Positions 1 through 10,759 of a DNA stretch of 38,288 bases are shown here, piece by piece (position 1 is the first letter of the stretch; each line of letters opens with the position of its first letter). Below the pieces are notes generated by a model. That model made no database searches and was not told where the DNA came from. It saw only the letters and a list, made by a program, of their open reading frames with translations. Both the position numbers and the translations under genes were made by a program. Location: positions 1 to 38,288 of the forward strand of contig JAPUDQ010000038.1 of assembly GCA_027493025.1 (NCBI GenBank), written 5' to 3'. The DNA is from Candidatus Saccharimonadota bacterium (GTDB lineage Bacteria; Patescibacteriota; Saccharimonadia; Saccharimonadales; Saccharimonadaceae).

Positions 1-124
1 CTACTTAACTTGCTGCGAAAGGAGCGGCAGAGGCTGAGTTAACTAGTCTTGAACCATGTTTTATTCTCCCCCTTGATAGTGCCAATAGCGACCAGGCTCT
101 ATCTCTGGCTTAGGAAGTAGTGTA
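1..124. other. no gene recognised at left edge
   Basis: I see no supported gene here. On the minus strand there is a good ribosome-binding-like purine run followed by ATG near position 56, but the frame closes after four codons (TAG), so it is not a convincing gene. This stretch lies just downstream of the stop of the TIR/deoxyribosyltransferase-like gene and may hold its 3' untranslated region or the edge of a neighbour outside the window. Confidence 0.4.
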
Positions 125-3622
<3,498 letters not shown>

Positions 3623-3623
3623 A

Positions 3624-4496
3624 TTACATTTTATCGCCCATATTACGAAGGCGAGCTACCCTATCCTCTACGGGAGGATGCGTACTAAGCATTGCCGCAA
3701 AACCACCCGATAGCGGGTTAGCAAAAAACAGATGAGCCGTTGACGGGCTTTGTCGCTGCATAGTAGAGCCGTACTGCCCAATCTTTTCTAGAGCTGTTGC
3801 CAGTCCTTCCGGATCGCGCGTCGTCATAGCGCCGGTTGCATCCGCAAGATACTCGCGCTGTCTGGAAACAGCTGCCTGAACAAACATCGCAATAAGGGGA
3901 GTAACGACTGCCGCTACAATTCCTAGGATGAGAAAAATCGGATTATTATCTTCTTCATCTCGATTACCACCGAAAAACGAAAGATTCATCAGGATATCAG
4001 CAATTAGCCCGATAGCACTCACCAGACCAAATACAATCATCATGACTCGAATGTCATAGTTTTTAACATGACCCATCTCGTGCGCCATGACTGCTTCTAG
4101 CTCTCGATCAGTCATCAGCTCCAAAATCCCACTCGTGGCCGCAACGTGCGCATGCTGGGGGTCGCGACCGGTTGCAAAGGCATTCGGTGCCGGATCATCC
4201 ATGATATATACTTTTGGCATCGGCATACCGTTTGTGATCGCCAAGTTCTCGACAATTCTATACAGGCGCGGGTTATCGCGTTTCTCAATCTCCTTAGCTC
4301 CATTCATAGCAATTGCCATCTTGGCTGCAATAAAATACTGGATAAGCGCGTAGACACAAGCACCGATCAGCGTTCCCCAGAAAATACCAATTCCAAACTG
4401 AAACGATGCCAAATAACCCAAACCAGCAATCAACAAGATAAAGATAAGGATGATCAACACCGTATTACGTTTGTTCGCGGTTATTGCACTATACAT
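3624..4496 (-). CDS. htpX: HtpX-like M48 membrane metalloprotease
   Basis: Membrane-embedded zinc protease of the M48B family that degrades misfolded membrane proteins. The zinc-binding motif HEMGH is seen in VMAHEMGHVKN near residues 138-148, with the downstream Glu ligand expected in the REYLADATGA segment near 215. Two N-terminal transmembrane helices (residues 10-55) and two more after the catalytic motif (155-210) give the usual HtpX topology, and 290 aa is a normal length. It follows lemA by 26 bases on the same strand; lemA-htpX is a common bacterial pairing. It leads into the membrane-protein gene with a two-base spacing. The family call is solid; the exact substrate set is unknown. 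Confidence 0.95.
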   Translation of the reverse strand: MYSAITANKRNTVLIILIFILLIAGLGYLASFQFGIGIFWGTLIGACVYALIQYFIAAKMAIAMNGAKEIEKRDNPRLYRIVENLAITNGMPMPKVYIMDDPAPNAFATGRDPQHAHVAATSGILELMTDRELEAVMAHEMGHVKNYDIRVMMIVFGLVSAIGLIADILMNLSFFGGNRDEEDNNPIFLILGIVAAVVTPLIAMFVQAAVSRQREYLADATGAMTTRDPEGLATALEKIGQYGSTMQRQSPSTAHLFFANPLSGGFAAMLSTHPPVEDRVARLRNMGDKM

Positions 4497-4522
4497 TTTA
4501 TCTCAGACTACGTATTAACTGA

Positions 4523-5089
4523 TTAGAACTTTACTTCGACTGGCTTTTCGATTGAAGCCATGTCTTCGACCTCGAAGAACTCACGTTTTACAAAGTTGAA
4601 CATACCGGCAATGATATTGCTCGGGAACTGCTCGATCTTTGTGTTGAGATCACGTACGCCACCATTATAAAACCGACGTGACGCTTGGATTTTGTCCTCA
4701 GTGTCGACCAGTTCGTTCTGGAGTTGCTGGAAATTCTCGCTAGCACGGAGCTGTGGATAGGCTTCCGCAACCGCAAACAGACTCTTGAGTGCACCTTCAA
4801 ACTGTGTCTCCGCCTTAGCGGTCGCAGCCGGACCTTGAGTTGTAGCGCTCAACACTGCCGCACGAGCATCTGTGACATCCTGAAAAACTTGCTTCTCATG
4901 CGCCGCATAACCCTTGACCGTCTCAATAAGATTCGGAATCAAATCAGCCCGACGTTTCAGCTGAACCGTAATATCACTCCACGCCTCTTCCACTCGCACC
5001 TTAAGACTAACTAAACTATTGTACGTCAACCACAAAAATATCAAACCCAGTACGACAACACCAAGCACGATCCATATAGCAATATTCAT
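4523..5089 (-). CDS. lemA: LemA family membrane protein
   Basis: A 188-aa protein with one N-terminal transmembrane helix (residues 3-22) and a LemA-type helical domain. It carries the hallmark segments LVSLKVRVEEAWSDITVQLKRRADLIPNLI, YPQLRASENF, and the YNGGVRDLNTKIEQFPSNIIAGMF ending (the typical YN..v..yN..i..fPs.l.a pattern). LemA proteins sit with the helix in the membrane and the domain outside or in the envelope; their precise biochemical role is not settled. First gene of the lemA-htpX-membrane protein-ligA-TIR-like run on the minus strand. Confidence 0.95.
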   Translation of the reverse strand: MNIAIWIVLGVVVLGLIFLWLTYNSLVSLKVRVEEAWSDITVQLKRRADLIPNLIETVKGYAAHEKQVFQDVTDARAAVLSATTQGPAATAKAETQFEGALKSLFAVAEAYPQLRASENFQQLQNELVDTEDKIQASRRFYNGGVRDLNTKIEQFPSNIIAGMFNFVKREFFEVEDMASIEKPVEVKF

Positions 5090-5392
5090 AGTTTTCCTTG
5101 TTTAGATTATAAGTATAGTATAGCAAAATCCTGGTAGGGTATCAAAAACTATTACTCAAGCCCCACAGATAATCTGTGATTTCATGTCCTGTGATTTTAT
5201 TATTAAGAAACAATTGATTGCAATTCATTAAAAGAACCCCAACCCGACATAACACCACTATAGGATCCGAAGGCGACTAGCAAGCGATAGCGCAGCCTTT
5301 AGGGGCGGGTGAGCCCGCCCCTTGAGAACCCGATGTCTTAGATCGGGTTCGGGTTAAAAGAAGAAATAGCGAGGCCAAAGCTAATTTCGACA
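5090..5392. other. intergenic region with two strong hairpins
   Basis: No gene is seen here. The region upstream of lemA is AT-rich to about 5240, then contains two near-perfect hairpins: GGGGCGGG/CCCGCCCC at 5302-5309 and 5314-5321 with a TGAG loop, and GAACCCGAT/ATCGGGTTC at 5326-5334 and 5342-5350. Neither is followed by a T tract, so they are only weak terminator candidates. The last bases, up to the TGGTG core at 5393, are the putative chromosomal flank of the integrated element. Confidence 0.5.
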
Positions 5393-5643
5393 TGGTGTCC
5401 TTGTACGACAAGGCTAGAACCTATTTTGAGGAAAACGGCTGAGCCGTGCAGACTCAGCCCCAACGCCTGCGGGCGCACGCGCCCGCTCGCCCCACCAGAA
5501 AAATCCCTTTGCCCTTATTTTGATATTTCCCCCGCCGAATTTCTTTTTTAGTTGAAAAGGGTGTTTTCTGGTGGTTCGGCTACTGCATAAGCAGTAGAGG
5601 CGTTGGGGCTTCGCCTAGGCGGCAGAGCCGCCGCGCTACGCGC
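5393..5643 (+). repeat. inverted repeat arm A (recombinase tail Y plus fold-back structure)
   Basis: 251 bp, by eye identical to the reverse complement of 13630-13880. It starts at the TGGTG core, encodes the tail SLYDKARTYFEENG and a TGA stop, then a nested set of inverted repeats: GGCTGAG/CTCAGCC (5437-5443/5453-5459), GCCCCAACGCC/GGCGTTGGGGC (5457-5467/5599-5609), GCGGGCG/CGCCCGC (5469-5475/5480-5486), CCACCAGAAAA/TTTTCTGGTGG (5492-5502/5564-5574) and CTACTGC/GCAGTAG (5580-5586/5591-5597). The left flank differs from that of arm B, where the upstream part X is still attached. Confidence 0.9.
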
Positions 5644-5685
5644 CCTCCCGCACAGTTATCCTCTAAAATCCGCTGCTATTGGTAT

Positions 5686-6213
5686 TTAATCAGTGTACGC
5701 GCTTCCAGGTTTAATATTATGGGTTTCTTTAAGCGCTTTCAATATTTCACCCTGATAGGCAGGCATGGTGCCATCGGGAAGACGCTCTTGTTCGCCTAAT
5801 TTCGTAAGCTCCATCCGCGCCGGATCAGCCAGACCGCGATGATCGTCGCCCACGACCAGCAGCACGAGCGAATCGTCTTCGCCTGCATATATTGCGTGAG
5901 GAACGAAGCTTTCAACCATATAACACTTTCCAGGATACAGACTGTTATCTATACCGTCGTACTTAACTACACCTAGACCTCGTAGAACAAAGAGCACATG
6001 TTGTCCAATATGTCTGTGTTCGGCTACGCCCTCATTGGCTCCGAAGCGAATAAGATCGGTTCCAAAGTTCCCATTTTTGAGAAGCGGAAGGCCAGTGCCA
6101 TCGCTATTTACCATTTGTATTGGTAATCGCTCTCCAGTTACAGAAAGATTGCCGTGCTGAAAATCTGCCCACTCAGCGCTCTGTAAAGGAGTGCCTTTAT
6201 ATTGCTCTGACAT
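5686..6213 (-). CDS. cupin-domain protein
   Basis: A 175-aa single-domain cupin. Motif 1 is seen as GVAEHRHIGQHVLFVLRGLG near residues 80-100 (HxH kept, the usual Glu replaced by Gln), and motif 2 as PGKCYMVESFVPHAIY near 115-130. Cupins bind a metal and act as isomerases, epimerases, dioxygenases or sugar/ligand binders; the reaction here is not identifiable. Start ATG 6213 has GGAGA 7 bases upstream; GTG 6216 is an alternative. It has its own promoter (TTGTAA, 17 bases, TAATAT) and is separated by about 300 bases from the next gene of the cluster, so it is probably a separate transcript. It is the first cargo gene inside putative element 1. Confidence 0.8.
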   Translation of the reverse strand: MSEQYKGTPLQSAEWADFQHGNLSVTGERLPIQMVNSDGTGLPLLKNGNFGTDLIRFGANEGVAEHRHIGQHVLFVLRGLGVVKYDGIDNSLYPGKCYMVESFVPHAIYAGEDDSLVLLVVGDDHRGLADPARMELTKLGEQERLPDGTMPAYQGEILKALKETHNIKPGSAYTD

Positions 6214-6241
6214 CACTACTTCTCCGTAAAGTATTTTCCAT

Positions 6242-6270
6242 ATATTACTATACTTTTCTCATTATTACAA
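6242..6270 (-). promoter_or_regulatory. promoter of the cupin gene
   Basis: On the minus strand a -35 box TTGTAA (6270-6265) and a -10 box TAATAT (6247-6242) are separated by 17 bases, about 30 bases upstream of the cupin start codon. Good match and spacing for a sigma-70-type promoter. Confidence 0.6.
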
Positions 6271-6511
6271 GAGCGTTTTCAGGGTAGAGTTTTTTGCTGT
6301 CGGTAAGTATTTGTAGGTAGCCTTGTTTAAAGTGCGAGACGAGACGCGGCTAAGCGAGAGGTGATGACCATGAGATCAGCGGTTCAATTCTCGAGGAGTT
6401 GGTTAGGGACAGGAAAAAATGAAATCCAAACGAGGGCCGCTATTCGACCCATCCGATACTGCTAGACTATCTTGGATTAGTCGAACTCAATCCTGCTGCT
6501 TCGTCCCTCAA

Positions 6512-7126
6512 CTAAGGAGAAAAGTTCCATCTTTGATCGAGCGATACCTCTACATTCGAGGTGTCACTCACTTCAATTCCATGGGTATTGAGGAGAGTGA
6601 GTATGTAATCGGCCTTTTCATATTCTTTGTCGCTTCTAAGGTGGTCGCGCTCGGCTATCAACGATACAACCTCATCATAGCTTATAATTTTAGGTAGTTT
6701 ACGTTTTTTTTGTGCAATTGAGAGTATCTCAGAAAATACTTCGATAATATTCTCACTCTTGCATATGCCTAGGTTCTTCCCATATTCGGTTAGCAGCTTC
6801 CAGACACCGTTCTCTTGTCGCTCAGCGTAAGATGGAACGAAGCGAAGGTTTCGTATAATGAGGTTAGTGAGTTCTTTATTTTCTTCACGATTATTAAGCA
6901 GCTGGAGTGTATCCGATAGTCTATCTCTGCGATTATTCGACAAAGAAAGTGCTTTACTAGCGATATAGGTATCTCCGAATAATACTACAAACATATCTCG
7001 GAAATTATTTAATTCTGTTATGAGGGTGGGGGTGTCTAGGCTTTCTACTGTATCGCTGGGCCAACGCAGAGAAAGCCACTGGATAAAATCACTAGGTCGT
7101 GCATCTTTAATTGGTTTAGATTTCAT
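6512..7126 (-). CDS. protein with CysRS C-terminal-like helical domain
   Basis: A 204-aa protein from ATG 7126, chosen because GGAGG stands about 12 bases upstream; longer in-frame starts run into the preceding gene. The C-terminal third contains IAERDHLRSDKEYEKADYI followed by LLNTHGIEVSDTSN, which closely follows the cysteinyl-tRNA synthetase C-terminal signature (ER..aR..KdfA.AD.iRd.L...Gi...Dt). The N-terminal two thirds are helical and I do not recognise them. No HIGH or KMSKS motif is present, so it is not an active synthetase by itself; it may bind tRNA or partner the ProRS-like protein encoded five bases upstream. Third gene of the HPr-kinase-like/ProRS-like operon. Assignment of the C-terminal domain is moderately sure and the role is unknown. 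Confidence 0.6.
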   Translation of the reverse strand: MKSKPIKDARPSDFIQWLSLRWPSDTVESLDTPTLITELNNFRDMFVVLFGDTYIASKALSLSNNRRDRLSDTLQLLNNREENKELTNLIIRNLRFVPSYAERQENGVWKLLTEYGKNLGICKSENIIEVFSEILSIAQKKRKLPKIISYDEVVSLIAERDHLRSDKEYEKADYILTLLNTHGIEVSDTSNVEVSLDQRWNFSP

Positions 7127-7131
7127 ATAAA

Positions 7132-8649
7132 TTACACCCTCCTCCCAATAAAGCCAAAAGTATTGCACATCTTTTCGCATGCGAGGCACGGCCTGCTCTC
7201 TTCTGATAGCGTAAGCTGGCTGCCAAGATACTCGCCACCTGAGATATTTTGAACAGTATCAATACATTCGTGAGAGCTATGCACATATATCTGCGCACAG
7301 GCTGGGTGTATGTTTTTTAAGGCATCTACCGAATCGATAGAGGCGGTATTATTGCGTCGTCTTTGTGATTGTTCTTCGACAAGAACGGCATCTCCTCTTA
7401 AAAGCAACGGAGTGAAGTCTGCGTCAACGCCTACTGTTTCTATAGATAATGTACGTCGGTCTAGAACTTCAAGAATACCTTTTCCTGCTAACTCCGAATC
7501 AACATATGCGATTAAGGGTGTGCCGGCTGTGATTAGTTGTCGAGAGACACCCTCTTCTTCATGCTCGTAGTAGACTGCAACGCGTATGTTTTGTGCAGTA
7601 ATAGAGGCAACGAGCGTTTCCGCCGCCTCGACCGTTTTTGCTCTGTTATCTCGAGCAACAACCGCAATTTGTATTGGTGCGAGTTTTTCGGGGATGCGTA
7701 GCCCAAGTGGATCAGCATGTATAAATAAAGTAGTATACAGTGTTCGCTCGGTCATTCCGTAGGTAACTTGATAAGTATAGTCCTTTGAGTCTTTAGATTT
7801 AACATTGAATGGGCGTGAGAAGACTTGGCCTTGTTTATATGCTAAGAGTGTCTGTATCGTTTTTCCATTAGGAAGCAATGTGTCATATGCGACCGTCTCT
7901 TCGCTAACTGGTTTATTGAAGCTGATCGGGCGCGATACCACGTATGCATCCATACATAGTGCGCTTGCAACGCTTTCGCATAGCTTGACAGACCTAGCGA
8001 ACTCTTTATTCATGGCTACTCTATTTTTGAAAAAACCATGTGCTTCAAGCATTAAGGCTGAATCCATGGGACGAAGATAAGGATGTGGCGCTGATTTATA
8101 TCGATAATATGGACCAGTTTGGAATATTCGTAAGGGTAATTTGCATTCTTCGTTGCGTAGCCACGAAGCAACAACGGGGTAAATGATAGCTTCACCGGTA
8201 GGCTTTAATACTGCCTTGGTACTGCCCCTTGATACCAAAAACGCGTTCCCCGTAAAATCGTAGATATTGTCTGCGAGAATGTCGAAGTTTTCGGGCGAGA
8301 CGAGTCCCGGGAAGACGTATTCTTCATATCCAAGCTTAAGCACCTCCTGCTTAAATGTATTGACAAGATGATTCATGAATTTTGTTCCACTCGGTAGCCA
8401 TATCGTTGATCCGTAATTGGTGTTTGTAGTGTCGGCGAACCCTGTAGTTCTTAAAAGGGAGAGAAGCGCTTGGATATCACCGTCGACAACCGCACGATAC
8501 GGTGTATCCGCTAGGAGCTGTAAAAGTTCAGAAAGAGGCCTTGCGAGTTCGAAGTTTTGTGTATTTCGCAGCTCAAGGATACGCCCATAGATATACTGCC
8601 TTGTGAGCGCAAGATGATCATCATTTTGACTAGAAACAGATCGACTCAC
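7132..8649 (-). CDS. prolyl-tRNA-synthetase-like protein (archaeal-type, altered active site)
   Basis: 505 aa, close to archaeal-type ProRS length. Class II features: motif 1 region EYVFPGLVSPENFD, LKPTGEAIIYPVVASWLR (canonical RPTSE..iYP..s.WiR), motif 2 region FQTGPYYRYKSAPHPYLRP (canonical FRyE..h.RpliR, here Glu to Lys), LEAHGFF (canonical wqEgHtaH, Trp and second His lost), the ProRS-specific YGMTERTLYTTLFIHAD followed by PLGLRIPEKLAPIQIAVV, an anticodon-binding-like domain, and a C-terminal Cys cluster (CLACEKMC). The scaffold is clearly ProRS, but substrate-pocket residues differ, suggesting a paralogue with changed amino acid or acceptor. It starts 3 bases after the HPr-kinase-like gene. 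Alternatives: a divergent true ProRS, or a small-molecule/peptide aminoacylating enzyme. Confidence 0.8.
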   Translation of the reverse strand: MSRSVSSQNDDHLALTRQYIYGRILELRNTQNFELARPLSELLQLLADTPYRAVVDGDIQALLSLLRTTGFADTTNTNYGSTIWLPSGTKFMNHLVNTFKQEVLKLGYEEYVFPGLVSPENFDILADNIYDFTGNAFLVSRGSTKAVLKPTGEAIIYPVVASWLRNEECKLPLRIFQTGPYYRYKSAPHPYLRPMDSALMLEAHGFFKNRVAMNKEFARSVKLCESVASALCMDAYVVSRPISFNKPVSEETVAYDTLLPNGKTIQTLLAYKQGQVFSRPFNVKSKDSKDYTYQVTYGMTERTLYTTLFIHADPLGLRIPEKLAPIQIAVVARDNRAKTVEAAETLVASITAQNIRVAVYYEHEEEGVSRQLITAGTPLIAYVDSELAGKGILEVLDRRTLSIETVGVDADFTPLLLRGDAVLVEEQSQRRRNNTASIDSVDALKNIHPACAQIYVHSSHECIDTVQNISGGEYLGSQLTLSEESRPCLACEKMCNTFGFIGRRV

Positions 8650-8652
8650 TAA

Positions 8653-9606
8653 TTACCTCTTATCGAGCCATTGAGTTATATCGCCATACTGTCCACCAAC
8701 AATACTTTTTTCTTTAGCATGATTCAGTAAATATGTAATTGTTTTTGTGCGATTTTGGGTATCGCCAGAAAAGAGAACAGAGGGAATGATATCATTATTC
8801 AGAATCACAGGACTAGCGATTTTTTCACTTGAGACTTGCTGGAGACATCGAAGGACAAAATCAGAATCTTCAATAGCAGCACCATCCTTAAACCGCTCAT
8901 CGCCAAACTTCATGAGCGCGATGGTGAAATTATTCCCTAGCTGGACCTGGGGTTCCTTGAATTGGTATTGCGTAAGATCTGCGAGCGACTTGCTACCAAT
9001 GGGCTCTACCATCTTTCTATCTTCGAATAGTGTTGCCTTGGGAAGTGCGTTCTTTATAAAATCGAGAGCTTGCGGCGTAATATTGTCGTATGCATTTCCC
9101 ATATACAATTGTCCGTCGCTGCTAACAAGCACATGTTCGGTTGCAATGAGTTTCCATCCCTTGCTTAATGCGTTTGATACGAGAACGCTTTTGCCTGAGC
9201 CGCTTCCACCAATGCCTATGACAACGTGTTTTGTTGTGGGGTGAATAATGGCGCATGCATGTAAAACTGAGATGCCATGTTTTTCGAGCTCACTAAGGAT
9301 GAGGTGGTTTACGATGCCCTTGTTGCCAAACAGGCCGAATTGCTTATTGAATTGTGGGTTAGTCTGCGCGGAATAGTCACCCGATACGATGATTTCTTCC
9401 TTGACTCTTGTTGCAGACGATTCGTCTATAGTGTCGCATACTTTGAGTTGTACGGTATGCTTGAGTTTATCTTCAGCGTATTCCTGAATATAAAAGCTTG
9501 TATTTAGGTTGTAGGGTTGTGGATCGAACAGGTCTTTTGTATCTAATGCCATATCACTAAGAACAGTAATATTTAAAGTAGCTACTGAAAACTGAAGGCT
9601 ATTCAT
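8653..9606 (-). CDS. HPr kinase/phosphorylase-like P-loop protein
   Basis: 317 aa. The P-loop IGIGGSGSGKSVLVSNAL lies at about residues 131-148 in the arrangement of the HprK C-terminal domain (G.SG.GKS....L...G..l...D), with GWKLIATEHVLVSSDG following, where HprK normally has Asp-Asp. The preceding 125 residues lack an obvious family. No PTS genes are in the window, so a role in HPr regulation is unlikely. HprK-like kinases are also known as tailoring enzymes of ribosomal peptides, including ones that phosphorylate a C-terminal serine of lasso precursors, and as free-serine kinases. First gene of the operon with the ProRS-like and CysRS-C-like genes (3- and 5-base spacings). Substrate unknown. 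Confidence 0.65.
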   Translation of the reverse strand: MNSLQFSVATLNITVLSDMALDTKDLFDPQPYNLNTSFYIQEYAEDKLKHTVQLKVCDTIDESSATRVKEEIIVSGDYSAQTNPQFNKQFGLFGNKGIVNHLILSELEKHGISVLHACAIIHPTTKHVVIGIGGSGSGKSVLVSNALSKGWKLIATEHVLVSSDGQLYMGNAYDNITPQALDFIKNALPKATLFEDRKMVEPIGSKSLADLTQYQFKEPQVQLGNNFTIALMKFGDERFKDGAAIEDSDFVLRCLQQVSSEKIASPVILNNDIIPSVLFSGDTQNRTKTITYLLNHAKEKSIVGGQYGDITQWLDKR

Positions 9607-9723
9607 TTGTAAATCTCACTTTAACTTTCTATAGAAATATTATACAATATATTAAATTAAAACGACAGACTTACGTACTTAGCTTATCACACTATTAGAT
9701 CTCGAGGAAAGGAAACGACACAA
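9607..9723. promoter_or_regulatory. AT-rich divergent promoter region
   Basis: The 117-base gap between the two divergent cargo transcripts. On the minus strand a perfect TATAAT lies at 9644-9639, about 33 bases upstream of the HPr-kinase-like start; a -35 is not clear. On the plus strand TACAAT (9643-9648) overlaps it, with TTAACT 16 bases upstream, which would drive the dehydrogenase gene. Overlapping -10 elements imply the two directions compete or are co-regulated. The dehydrogenase start at 9724 has an AAGGA-type site about 10 bases upstream. Confidence 0.55.
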
Positions 9724-10710
9724 ATGAGTATAAAGCCGTACCAAACCATTGAAGTTAGGAGAGACGACTTAAAGCACGAGAGTGCGAGAGCACTCGAAAA
9801 GAGCTTGGCGATTTCAAGTGAGTCTGCCAGTGAAATTATTAATCAGTTCGAATACGCAGAACTATCTGGAAAAAGAACACATGGCTTTGTCCGTGTTCCA
9901 TGGCTTATTAGCCAAGAGCTTGGTGGTGACGAGCCTATTGTATTTGAGCGCAGAGGTTCGGATACTGATCGAATATCTCACATCGACTGCACGCGATCAA
10001 TTGGATATTTGGCACTTAATCAAATAACTGACTTCGTACGAGATCGGGCGGAGCAGTACGGCATGCATACAGCAATAATACATAATGCCTTTCCGACGAA
10101 CACACTAGGCTACTACATGCGCAATTTAACGGCAGCAAATGGATCTACGGGCATCTTACTTGGTTCAACACCAAAACTATCCTCTGCTCCTCGTGATCAA
10201 AAAAGAATTATAGGAACAAATCCACTCGCAATTGGTGTTCATGATGCGAATACTCAGTTAATTACAGATATAACGGGGGCACCTAGTTCGTTCGGGGAGG
10301 TCTTGGTAGCAAAGTATTGGGGTGAGTTGCAGCTCGAGCACTACCGAACGTCAACAGGGGGTCGGCCTCGATCAATCGATGATCTATTCGAAGACGGTGA
10401 GTTTACTGGATATATTGAGCAAAAGGATGATCAAAAAGGTGATCGCAAGGTGTATGCGATTTCTCTGGCGTTACAGGCGATGCTATCAACACTTGCAGGT
10501 GATCGCAAGGGTCGCGGGAATATGGTCATGATTGCTATTAATGCACAGACACAGGAGGGCAACTACTTGGCACCTGAACTTATAGAAGGTCTAAAAAACG
10601 AACAGCTACCAGGCGTCATGAGTCACGATCGATATAACAAAGCACTCGAAACTCCCTCTATAGTCATTCCAGAAAAATTATGGAATGACATATGTACTAC
10701 TGCGCGGTAG
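9724..10710 (+). CDS. malate/L-lactate dehydrogenase (Ldh_2) family oxidoreductase
   Basis: 328 aa. Family features of the Ldh_2/YlbC group: an N-terminal helical domain with ELSGKRTHGFVRVPWLI (canonical d..G..sHG..r.p.y), the central HNAFPTNTLGYYMRNLTAANGSTGILLGSTP segment, RIIGTNPLAIGVHD (canonical GTNP...g.P) and a D..TGA..F segment. The family reduces 2-oxo acids or cyclic imines with NAD(P)H; members include malate, lactate, sulfolactate, ureidoglycolate and piperideine/pyrroline-2-carboxylate reductases. The last activity makes proline or pipecolate, of interest next to a ProRS-like gene, but the link is inference. Divergently transcribed from the kinase-like operon. Slightly shorter than typical (about 340-360 aa). 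Confidence 0.8.
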   Translation: MSIKPYQTIEVRRDDLKHESARALEKSLAISSESASEIINQFEYAELSGKRTHGFVRVPWLISQELGGDEPIVFERRGSDTDRISHIDCTRSIGYLALNQITDFVRDRAEQYGMHTAIIHNAFPTNTLGYYMRNLTAANGSTGILLGSTPKLSSAPRDQKRIIGTNPLAIGVHDANTQLITDITGAPSSFGEVLVAKYWGELQLEHYRTSTGGRPRSIDDLFEDGEFTGYIEQKDDQKGDRKVYAISLALQAMLSTLAGDRKGRGNMVMIAINAQTQEGNYLAPELIEGLKNEQLPGVMSHDRYNKALETPSIVIPEKLWNDICTTAR

Positions 10711-10718
10711 GGCGTAAA

Positions 10719-10748
10719 TGGACATTTATGGGGGTAATTTGATATAAT
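10719..10748 (+). promoter_or_regulatory. leuS promoter, leaderless type
   Basis: TGGACA (10719-10724), an 18-base spacer and a perfect TATAAT (10743-10748). The leuS ATG begins only 11 bases after the -10 box, leaving a leader of about five bases and no room for a Shine-Dalgarno site, so the transcript is probably leaderless or nearly so. Confidence 0.7.
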
Positions 10749-10759
10749 ACCGATTATCC

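Noticed and set aside
6345-6410. A tRNA-like stretch with GGTTCAATTC on the plus strand
   Set aside because: Neither an acceptor stem nor an anticodon arm can be drawn, and the T stem does not pair. At most a decayed remnant.
6419-6697. 92-codon open frame on the plus strand
   Set aside because: Its second half lies opposite the 3' end of the CysRS-C-like gene, it has no ribosome-binding site and the composition is not protein-like.
8747-9244. 165-codon open frame opposite the HPr-kinase-like gene
   Set aside because: Antisense shadow; the opposite frame has a P-loop and operon context.
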